Shown: piece after piece, positions 1-6,192 of the stretch
Numbering within the stretch: position 1 is the stretch's first letter
How the letters are laid out: each line of letters opens with the position of its first letter
DNA from: Candidatus Cloacimonadota bacterium
GTDB taxonomy: Bacteria > Cloacimonadota > Cloacimonadia > JGIOTU-2
Direction: 5' to 3'
NCBI GenBank assembly: GCA_011043895.1
Contig: DRBZ01000088.1
Coordinates: forward strand, 1-11,513
Length of the DNA: 11,513 nucleotides
Notes under the pieces: model-generated
Told to the model about the DNA's origin: nothing
What the model saw: the letters and a program-made list of their open reading frames with translations, nothing else
Database searches by the model: none
Made by a program: the position numbers and the translations under genes

Positions 1-1001
1 AGTCCCCAGATCGCTGCCATGGTATTTCCTCGAGGACGTGTCCACGAATTCTGATATCCTATCCAGGCACCCGTTCCATCCGTACCTTTGTGATAATCCA
101 TATAATTATAACTCTTGTTCCAGATATCCTTGTCAGTATATTCCATTCCTTCGAGTGCGAGATACGCCCACTGATTGACGGACATGTCACCGCCGTCCTG
201 GCTCGTATATCCGCTATTGTAACGCCAGCTTACCCTATCCCATGTATCTACAACGGGATCTGTGATATACGCAAGAGCTACAGGGAGCGCATTGGTGATC
301 AACGAATCCAGATCAGCAGGCAGGGCTGTCTTGAGCGCTGAAGTAAGTGCAACGATCGCCATACAGTTCTCATACATGAGATGGCTGGCATAGGTATAGA
401 ACGGTCCGCTCCACTGGTTTGCAAGGATGAAAGTAATTGCATTCTCGACCACAGTGCCGTGAAGAGGATCATCGACATCATACCCTCTACCAAGGAATGC
501 CTGAAGACTGAGTGCCGTAATACCGAGATTGTGGGATTGTGAATTCCAGTTCCATGATCCATCTGAATTCTGATAATACTTCAGCCAGAGTAATCCATTT
601 TCAACTAACGGACTGTAAGTGTACAATACTCCATACATAAGAGTTGTAGAGACTGACAATTTCAATCCGTCGTCATAAGTAAGGACAATATCATATAATC
701 CTTCAACATCATATTCATAAGGTACAACTTCAAGAGAATAGACATTTGCTGCTTCTACTAAAGTGACATTTTCACAAGCTTCTGAACCGAATGATATGGT
801 AAAATCATCCATGGTCAGTCCGGTAACATATGCACCGGTTTCATCATAAACCTGGAACGAGATTGCCAATGTGTCCAGTATATTCGGTTCGATCACTGAT
901 GGAAATCCCTCTGACGGATCAGTAATAGCTAAGCTATCAACTGCAGCGAACAGAGGGCTGCAAAAGAGCAAAATTACTACAAAAAATAATAACTTTTTCA
1001 T
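1..1001 (-). CDS. Secreted toroid-repeat protein with Ig-like N-terminus (3' end outside window)
   Basis: The frame is open from the ATG at 1001-999 to the window edge (333 codons, no stop seen). Residues 1-19 form a Sec signal peptide (MKKLLFFVVILLFCSPLFA, then AVDSL). Residues about 25-120 look like a beta-rich Ig-like domain. From about 128 on there are repeats of the prenyltransferase/squalene-oxidase (alpha/alpha toroid) type: NSDGSWNWN near 145-153 followed by LGITALSLQAFL, then QDGGDMSVNQWAYLALEGM near 268-286, the Gly/Asp-plus-QW pattern of that fold. The start is supported by AAGGAG at 1013-1008, six bases upstream. The product is probably exported or surface-attached; a sorting tail could lie beyond the edge. 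It starts 107 bases after the RdhA-like gene and may be read with it. It is a divergent paralogue of the toroid protein at 2116-3225. No substrate can be named, and enzymatic activity is not evident. Confidence 0.85.
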   Translation of the reverse strand, partial: MKKLLFFVVILLFCSPLFAAVDSLAITDPSEGFPSVIEPNILDTLAISFQVYDETGAYVTGLTMDDFTISFGSEACENVTLVEAANVYSLEVVPYEYDVEGLYDIVLTYDDGLKLSVSTTLMYGVLYTYSPLVENGLLWLKYYQNSDGSWNWNSQSHNLGITALSLQAFLGRGYDVDDPLHGTVVENAITFILANQWSGPFYTYASHLMYENCMAIVALTSALKTALPADLDSLITNALPVALAYITDPVVDTWDRVSWRYNSGYTSQDGGDMSVNQWAYLALEGMEYTDKDIWNKSYNYMDYHKGTDGTGAWIGYQNSWTRPRGNTMAAIWG

Positions 1002-1078
1002 TCTGTACTCCTTTTATTTAATAATTCATCATAAATCCTAACAAAGAAATAAACGTTTTTGATCACCTATTAAGGACA

Positions 1079-1106
1079 TTAAAATTTCATCTACACTTAA
1101 AATTTC
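1079..1106. repeat. Two exact 10-bp direct repeats, period 18
   Basis: TTAAAATTTC occurs at 1079-1088 and again at 1097-1106, separated by eight bases. Both copies lie just after the stop of the RdhA-like gene, in the 107-base gap (1002-1108) ahead of the next minus-strand gene. The rest of the gap is AT-rich; I see no clear terminator hairpin and no convincing -35/-10 pair. The repeats may be a regulator site or chance in AT-rich DNA. Confidence 0.5.
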
Positions 1107-1108
1107 TA

Positions 1109-2116
1109 TCATTTCGAAAACGGGCACACAGCGATACAGCTTGAACATCCACCACCGTTCTCAACCCAGAACATATAACATTTATCAGCATTGATAGCCC
1201 AGCGTTTTATGCCATTATTATTCGACACACTATTCACTTTATAAGAAGGTTCCGCATCAGAAGAAATAGCAGATACCTTGCAAGCATCACTGCACAAAGT
1301 ACAATTTCTGCAAATATATTGTAAAGAAAAATCTATTGGCTTGTCTGGAATTAGTGGAGCATCTGTAAAAATTTTGCACAATCGCAAGGTTGATCCTATC
1401 TTCGGATTTACCAGCATACCGTTCCGACCCATTTCTCCAAGTCCAGCGTCGATAGCCATCGGAATATTTAATGCAGTGTCATTCCCTGCGGAGAGAGCAT
1501 TATACCCAAGATGGCGCAAAAATTGGGCAACAGATGCAGCAAGCGCAGCCATTTGAGAGTATGATATTCCTCCCGATGTTATTGCAGACCAATCAGGGGA
1601 GTTGAAAATGTCATCGTTCATTTGAACAGCCATTACAATCACATGCTTAAAGCTATCAGGAATCTGTACAGGTTTCCCATACATGTCTATCTCATAGAGC
1701 CAATTTCTATTCAACTTACATACTCCCACGAGAGAGGCACCGAACTTCCTTGCTGTTTCTTTTACCTGTGAGGTAAACTTATCCATATCATCAATCTCAT
1801 ATCTTGGAAGCTGTGGTTCAGAAAGCTTCGTAATCTCATTATCAAGTTTCTCAGCGGAAAAAGCTCCTGTAAAATGATTGAAAATAGTCCATGAGGCACA
1901 AGCCCGAGCGAGTTCTATACGTGAGTATCCTTTAGCATCTTTTCCTTCATGAATTACTTTTGGAGCATTACAATAGTTGCCCTTGTAGAAAAAAGGAGCA
2001 GTGCTATCATACATCACTCTTCCAAATGCATTCTTGCGTTCATCAAAACGTTTATAAACCTTGGGATCTATTTCATAGGTAGGATTATCTACTTGTTTCA
2101 CTTCGATATTTTTCAT
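1109..2116 (-). CDS. Reductive-dehalogenase-like cytosolic Fe-S protein
   Basis: This 335-residue protein matches the catalytic core of the reductive dehalogenase (RdhA) family rather than QueG. Near the N-terminus is YKRFDERKNAFGR (21-33). Then come ISYSQMAALAASVAQFLRH (184-202) and GLGEMGRNG with KIGSTLRL (225-246). Two [4Fe-4S] motifs follow: C269-x2-C272-x2-C275-x3-C279 and C313-x10-C324-x2-C327-x3-C331-P. Y186, N212 and R245 sit where PceA-type enzymes have Tyr246, Asn272 and Arg305 (my alignment by eye). In known members a corrinoid is reduced by the clusters and attacks the substrate. There is no Tat or Sec signal and no RdhB-like anchor beside it, so it is probably cytosolic. Oddities: the usual Pro after the fourth cysteine of cluster 1 is Lys, and the protein ends four residues after C331, short of the tail usual in the family. 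Its ATG shares one base with the stop of the upstream toroid gene (TAATG), suggesting coupled translation. The substrate is unknown. Confidence 0.85.
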   Translation of the reverse strand: MKNIEVKQVDNPTYEIDPKVYKRFDERKNAFGRVMYDSTAPFFYKGNYCNAPKVIHEGKDAKGYSRIELARACASWTIFNHFTGAFSAEKLDNEITKLSEPQLPRYEIDDMDKFTSQVKETARKFGASLVGVCKLNRNWLYEIDMYGKPVQIPDSFKHVIVMAVQMNDDIFNSPDWSAITSGGISYSQMAALAASVAQFLRHLGYNALSAGNDTALNIPMAIDAGLGEMGRNGMLVNPKIGSTLRLCKIFTDAPLIPDKPIDFSLQYICRNCTLCSDACKVSAISSDAEPSYKVNSVSNNNGIKRWAINADKCYMFWVENGGGCSSCIAVCPFSK

Positions 2117-3225
2117 TATGTATTATCCTTGAGAATCTCCTCAAGACTAATTATACAATATGTTGTTACAAGCACTTTGTTATTCTCCCACCATCTGCCA
2201 TTTTCATTCTGCCACCAGCCCTCTTCATTCTGAATTTTGATAAGTTGATTTGCTAGTTCCTTTCTCCAGTCATGCCGTACACCATCATCTCCAACAATGA
2301 TGTCAGCATCATACGCTGTGAGAGCTTTTGCCATCATCAGGTAATAGTAGAACAATCCCTGATTGCCAAGTACCGGATTTGTTTCTACGATAAAGTTATT
2401 GCTAATCCAATTATATGCTGCCTGAACACGAGGATCATCCTTCTCCAGTTTAGCATAGATCATGCTTTTCAATCCTGCATAGGTCATATTTCCATAGGAA
2501 GTGGAGCCCCCAGCTTTACTTTTACCAGGTTCGTACATGAATCCCCCATCATTTCCCGAATAAGGTTCTGGATTATAGTCTTCAAGATTCTGGCATCTTT
2601 GGAGAAAAACGATTGCCTTTTCAAAAAAGGCTTTTTTCTCATCAAGATTTGTGATCTCCTTCTTGTTTATTTTAGGTGCATCAAAAGTAATTGGTTCTCT
2701 TTCCAGCATTGCTTCCAGAGCCCATTGCAGATTTGACAGGTCTGGTCGTTGATCTCCTCCGTACCCAACTCCGCCATAGTATAAACTATCTGCTGAATAT
2801 CCTTCCTCTTCATCAATTTGAAGATTCAAAAGGTATTTCTCTGCCCTATCAATGATATCTGCATATTCGGGATCATTTGCTTCCTTAAAAGCCATAAGAC
2901 AGATGGAAGTATTATAATTTGGCATGTTATCTGTATAGATTGCACCATTTGGCTTTGCACAACTCGCCAAGAATCCCAATCCTTTATCAACTGGTTCGAA
3001 TTCATAACTGATATTTGGATTGCTATTCAATATTGAAATCAATGCAAGTGCTGTAATCGCAGGATAATGCTGCCAACTGCCATTTTCTTCCTGTTGTGTT
3101 ACCAACCACTGTAAACCGATCTTGATCGAATGCTCTATCTCATGAATCAGGGACAGATCAACTTTTGCATAACCCGTCGAGAAAAAAAACACAAAACAAA
3201 TTAAAAGTAAGATTATTTTTTTCAT
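2116..3225 (-). CDS. Secreted prenyltransferase/squalene-oxidase-repeat toroid protein
   Basis: The 369-residue product begins with a Sec signal peptide (MKKIILLLICFVFFFSTGYA, cleavage expected after A20). The mature part is a series of alpha/alpha-toroid repeats: IGLQWLVTQQEENGSWQ (36-52) with ITALALISIL; GGVGYGGDQRPDLSNLQWAL (151-170); DGGFMYEP (226-233) with YGNMTYAGLKSMIYA; and LIKIQNEEGWW near 328-338 with TTYCIISLEEIL. These are the Gly-rich/QW repeats of squalene cyclases and protein prenyltransferase beta subunits. It is far shorter than a hopene cyclase (about 630 residues), shows no DXDD catalytic motif and is exported, so a cyclase role is unlikely; a binding or structural role is equally possible. 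GAGGA sits just upstream of the ATG and overlaps the TAG stop of the YdjY gene, eight bases away, so the two are co-transcribed. The RdhA-like gene follows with a one-base overlap. Confidence 0.87.
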   Translation of the reverse strand: MKKIILLLICFVFFFSTGYAKVDLSLIHEIEHSIKIGLQWLVTQQEENGSWQHYPAITALALISILNSNPNISYEFEPVDKGLGFLASCAKPNGAIYTDNMPNYNTSICLMAFKEANDPEYADIIDRAEKYLLNLQIDEEEGYSADSLYYGGVGYGGDQRPDLSNLQWALEAMLEREPITFDAPKINKKEITNLDEKKAFFEKAIVFLQRCQNLEDYNPEPYSGNDGGFMYEPGKSKAGGSTSYGNMTYAGLKSMIYAKLEKDDPRVQAAYNWISNNFIVETNPVLGNQGLFYYYLMMAKALTAYDADIIVGDDGVRHDWRKELANQLIKIQNEEGWWQNENGRWWENNKVLVTTYCIISLEEILKDNT

Positions 3226-3233
3226 ACTATCCT

Positions 3234-3902
3234 CTATTTCATAAATGCTTTGATAATTATCTGAGCTTTTGTACCGTTTGGTGGAATCAGCTTCTCATTG
3301 GCTTCATAAAAAGTATCATCGGTAATCGTTATAAGAGGGCTATGTATTATCGCAAAAGGATCGTGGTAAGTGCGTATGATGTTCTGATCAAGCTCTGCCA
3401 TGAATTGGTCACCTATGATCTTTGAACCAAGAAATATCCAGTGTGTTTGTAGCATCTCTCTTCTTTCAGGTACATTCCAAATAAATCTTTCAACCCTTTC
3501 GATCATTTCCCGACCTGTACTATCTATCCAGGATGCAAAGACAAGCACTGAATCTCCTCGTGGAAAGATATCATAGTTACCTAATTCCATGTTCTGTCCA
3601 CACTCCAATCCCATCATCAAAAGAGCAGTCTGGATGTATGAAGGAAGAACCGGTGTCACAAGTACTGTTTCATGAAGTGGACCCTGAGGTCCAACCAGAA
3701 TTGTCTCAATCAATCCTCTGTTCATGTTGAATTTCGCAGGAAATGAGATCTCTTTATTGAGTAAATCAATAGTTATCTGATCAAGTTTGTACGTGTTTTC
3801 ATCGAGCTTGATGAGTAAAGAATCAGTAGTTTCAGCATAAATACATACATATGAAAAAATTACAATGGATATTATGCATCCCGTAACAAGTTTTTTATAC
3901 AT
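3234..3902 (-). CDS. Secreted YdjY-domain protein
   Basis: This 222-residue protein has an N-terminal signal sequence (1-23, ending VCIYA before ETTDS). The body resembles the YdjY domain: a strand-rich entry (QITIDLLNKEISFPAKFN, 42-59), then RGLIETILVGPQGPLHETV (62-80) with the HE pair at 77-78, and IQTALLMMGLECG (90-102). E. coli YdjY is uncharacterised experimentally as far as I know, so the domain name carries no reaction. Because of the signal the protein should act in the periplasm or outside. GAGG at 3913-3910 supports the ATG, with a seven-base spacer. It is the first gene of the tight YdjY-toroid-RdhA-like unit, which suggests a shared task, but that is inference. No metal-binding cluster is visible; the few cysteines are scattered. 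The family call is by motif recognition and is less certain than that of its neighbours. Confidence 0.75.
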   Translation of the reverse strand: MYKKLVTGCIISIVIFSYVCIYAETTDSLLIKLDENTYKLDQITIDLLNKEISFPAKFNMNRGLIETILVGPQGPLHETVLVTPVLPSYIQTALLMMGLECGQNMELGNYDIFPRGDSVLVFASWIDSTGREMIERVERFIWNVPERREMLQTHWIFLGSKIIGDQFMAELDQNIIRTYHDPFAIIHSPLITITDDTFYEANEKLIPPNGTKAQIIIKAFMK

Positions 3903-3919
3903 TTTTGTACCTCAATTTT

Positions 3920-3947
3920 TTACTATTGTACAAATTTAAATTGTCAA
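3920..3947 (-). promoter_or_regulatory. Candidate promoter for the YdjY-toroid-RdhA-like unit
   Basis: On the minus strand a perfect -35 hexamer TTGACA (3947-3942) is followed after 16 bases by TAGTAA (3925-3920), a weak -10. An alternative -10, TACAAT (3930-3925), is better but only 11 bases from the -35. With TAGTAA the transcript would start almost at the Shine-Dalgarno, leaving a very short leader, which counts against it. Two copies of the palindrome ATTTAAAT (3934-3941 and 3959-3966) flank the -35. The 97-base gap holds no clear terminator for the gene upstream. Confidence 0.35.
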
Positions 3948-3999
3948 GAATTATGTAGATTTAAATTTTGGTTTTTGGAAAACGCTTTTTAATATGACA

Positions 4000-4975
4000 T
4001 CATCTCAGTACCGCTACTTTGATAATATTCTTCTCGTCTTCTGCATTCTTTATAACAGCGAAGTATACTCCATTTTCGACGATGTTTACTGATTCATTAC
4101 GACCATTCCAATTCAAATCCGAATATGAAATGTTCTCTCGCTCAAGTACTTTTTCTCCTGACTCATCATATATGATCATTGATTTGATGGGCGCTTGTTC
4201 ATTTATAAAGTTGGGATAAAAGTTTCCGATCTCATCAAAATCTGGATTATAGGGATTCGGGCTGAAATACCCTTCATTTATGGGATCTTTCAGATCTTTC
4301 GAACGAACCAATGTGTATATTTCTTTGAATGACGAAAGTGAACCACTTGAAATGACCGTCTGATCATGAAGTGTGTGAAGATCCTGTACTGCATCATCAA
4401 CCAACAAAGTGAATAGGAATGCATATCAAACTGAGAACTATCCGCTACGTAAAGAATGCCATATTCATTATCGATGGTTAGAGCTTGACCGGAAAAAACA
4501 CCGGAAAGCTCTACCTAATACGGCTCTTCATACAACGCAGTTAAAGATTTGTTAATATAATCCCACGTGTACACATAGAGTTTATTGGTAGTACGTTGTA
4601 GGGCAAGAAAATATTTCTGATTTTGTGCATACACAATTGCTGTGGGATTTGTGATACCTTCCAGCGTTGTATATCCAGCACTTGTGAGAAGCTTTGCATC
4701 TACCAAGTCAACTGTAGTATCATTCCTGAATGTAATGAAAAGGATCTCATTTTCCTCGTCTGCTGCGATATCATATGCCCCAGTTCCATGATTAGGGATC
4801 GCCAACTGCTCCTGATACGTAGTCAAAGTAGGTTGGATATCATAGCTTATTAAAATAAAGGGAATAAGGGAACTCCATATCTATTACCTATAATATAAAC
4901 AGATTTTGCATATAAACCTGCTGCCATTAAACAACTACAAGCTATTAGTAAAACTATCCGAAAGGAATTTTTCAT
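4000..4975 (-). pseudogene. Broken secreted beta-propeller-like protein with FlgD-like sorting tail
   Basis: The gene starts well: AAAGGAG (4987-4981), a five-base spacer, ATG at 4975 and a signal peptide ending AAGLYA before KSVYIIGNRYG. That frame stops with TAA at 4852-4850. The coding signal resumes in a second frame from about 4870 (ISYDIQPTLTTYQ, then AYDIAADEENEILFITF), a YncE/beta-propeller-like stretch with NKLYVYTWD, interrupted by TAG at 4517-4515. The same frame continues plausibly (VELSGVFSGQALTIDNEYG, ILYVADSSQ) to about 4430. A third frame then carries LVDDAVQDLHTLHDQ and a C-terminal domain with YFSPNPYNP, MIIYDESGEKVLE, DLNWNGRNE, ENGVYFAV and KVAVLR, the FlgD-like module used for sorting in FCB bacteria. 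The remnants total about 325 codons, short for a propeller, so internal sequence may also be lost. It lies 18 bases after the amidase stop and was probably its operon partner. Sequencing indels are the main alternative. Confidence 0.75.
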
Positions 4976-4993
4976 AGATGCTCCTTTCATAAT

Positions 4994-6115
4994 TTAATTC
5001 ATTTTATCGTATTTTTCTTTGAACTGCTTGAGACTGACATAGATCGCCTTCGCAGCTCTATTCTGAAAATCGTCAGTTCGTAATTTCTTTTCTTCGTTTT
5101 TATTTGAAAGATAGGCAACTTCCACAAGAATAGCTGGCATAAATGCTCCACGCAGCACATAGAAATTTGCCTGACGCACACCATTATCCTTTGTCCCAAG
5201 ATTCCTGGTTAGTTCTTTCTGGCACATATCAGACAGTTCGCTGCTTTCGTTTAGATATTCTGTCTGCCGCATATCATAAAGGATGAAATCCAGATCCTTA
5301 TATCGCTTGATACTTTCAGGATCTTCAAATTTGATCACTTCGTTCTCCATCGCCTCGACTGCCCTTGCTTCATGAGTCTGAGCAGTTGAAAGATAGTATA
5401 CTTCAGAACCATTTGCCTTAGTGTTGTACGCAGCATTGCAATGAATACTCACGAAAATATCTGCGTGTTGCTCATTTGCAAATTCTGTTCTATCACCCAA
5501 AGACACAAACCGGTCATCACTTCGAGTCAGGAGTACTTTTACATCGAGATTCTGTTCAAGCAACGCTTTAACCTTCTTTGTGATCTTTAGGACGATATCT
5601 TTTTCATACGTTCCAAAATGTCTTCCCACTGCACCTGAATCCTTTCCCCCATGTCCGGGATCGAGTACTATCGTTTTGATAAGATACTTTTCCATTGAAG
5701 CAAAATGTACAATAATCGAACCATTATCAAGTATCACTGCATCCGGAAAGAACTTATTTGCACACAGATTAATAAAGTATTCGGGAACGTAGAAAAATCC
5801 ATCAATGATTTCAATATCATTATGGAGATTATAACTTGTCTTGCCAAAGTGCACCCAGTTGTTAAAGAATGAAAATGTCATGAGCTGATCAAATATCTTA
5901 AGTTCAACCGTTTGTGTGATCTGATCTACTTCTATTGAACCATCAAAGGTTCGCTCAATATCATAGATATTTACATAATTCTTTCCATCTATCTTGTGTA
6001 TGGGAAGATGGTCTTTGCGTGTAGAATTAAGATAGGAAACTGCGTACTCCTTTGCATATAATGCAAGAGAGGAAAAAATAATAATCAATAATATTATCAA
6101 TAATTTATGTTTCAT
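4994..6115 (-). CDS. Exported N-acetylmuramoyl-L-alanine amidase (Amidase_3, AmiC type)
   Basis: This zinc amidase cuts the bond between N-acetylmuramic acid and L-alanine of the peptide stem, for cell separation or wall turnover, in the periplasm. The 373 residues comprise a signal peptide (1-21, ending LALYA before KEYAV), an N-terminal domain (about 25-140) resembling the copper-amine-oxidase N-like fold with VNIYDIERTFDGS and DGFFYVPEYFINL, and a catalytic domain (about 147-368). Expected residues are present: H155 in VLDPGHGGKDSGA, E171 in YEKDIVLKI, H225 in VSIHCNA, and E332 in LVEVAYLSN. The insert 255-305 with LDFILYDMRQTEYLNESS is the helical element of Gram-negative AmiA/B/C enzymes that can cover the active site. 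No LysM or SPOR domain is seen. No good Shine-Dalgarno precedes the ATG, unlike the other genes here; the signal peptide fixes the start. It is divergent from polA, with 77 bases between, and is followed by the broken propeller gene. Confidence 0.95.
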   Translation of the reverse strand: MKHKLLIILLIIIFSSLALYAKEYAVSYLNSTRKDHLPIHKIDGKNYVNIYDIERTFDGSIEVDQITQTVELKIFDQLMTFSFFNNWVHFGKTSYNLHNDIEIIDGFFYVPEYFINLCANKFFPDAVILDNGSIIVHFASMEKYLIKTIVLDPGHGGKDSGAVGRHFGTYEKDIVLKITKKVKALLEQNLDVKVLLTRSDDRFVSLGDRTEFANEQHADIFVSIHCNAAYNTKANGSEVYYLSTAQTHEARAVEAMENEVIKFEDPESIKRYKDLDFILYDMRQTEYLNESSELSDMCQKELTRNLGTKDNGVRQANFYVLRGAFMPAILVEVAYLSNKNEEKKLRTDDFQNRAAKAIYVSLKQFKEKYDKMN

Positions 6116-6144
6116 AAAATTTAAGTGTTCTTTTTTATAATTTT

Positions 6145-6163
6145 TGTCAATTTATTATTGACA
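6145..6163. promoter_or_regulatory. Inverted TTGACA pair in the divergent amidase/polA region
   Basis: TGTCAA (6145-6150) and TTGACA (6158-6163) form a perfect 6-bp inverted repeat around seven A/T bases. Read outward, each arm is a consensus -35 hexamer, one for the amidase and one for polA, but I find no good -10 at 16-18 bases on either side. The pair could instead be an operator. TTGACA followed by a TTTAAA run is also found ahead of the YdjY gene. Confidence 0.4.
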
Positions 6164-6170
6164 TTTAAAA

Positions 6171-6175
6171 AGGAG
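6171..6175 (+). promoter_or_regulatory. polA: Distant Shine-Dalgarno of polA
   Basis: AGGAG ends 17 bases before the polA ATG at 6193, much further than the five to seven bases seen at the other genes here. The start at 6193 is still preferred because the protein then opens with the standard PolA N-terminus (MKDTIYVVDGSTIIYRSYFA). The in-frame codons between are open but offer no ATG, GTG or TTG that fits the family except GTA/ATA-type codons. Confidence 0.5.
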
Positions 6176-6192
6176 TAATAACTTTTGCTTAT

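Noticed and set aside
90..562. Two short open frames, one on each strand
   Set aside because: Both overlap the partial secreted toroid gene in other frames; that gene's frame has a start, signal peptide and repeats.
1109..2116. Epoxyqueuosine reductase (QueG)
   Set aside because: The GLGEMGRNG and KIGSTLRL segments and the C-x10-C-x2-C-x3-CP second cluster fit RdhA better; the FDERKNAFGR N-terminus also fits RdhA.
2272..2736. Open frame of 154 codons on the plus strand
   Set aside because: It lies antisense inside the toroid-repeat gene, which has a signal peptide and clear family repeats; the plus-strand peptide shows no family features.
2116..3225. Squalene-hopene cyclase or prenyltransferase enzyme
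   Set aside because: Too short for a hopene cyclase, exported, and no DXDD motif; only the repeat fold is supported.
4000..4407. Separate small gene beginning at TTG 4407
   Set aside because: No start signal; the peptide is the C-terminal sorting part of the broken gene that begins at 4975.
4515..4826. Separate small gene beginning at TTG 4826
   Set aside because: Coding similarity continues upstream of that TTG and past the TAG at 4515, so it is a fragment of the same broken gene.
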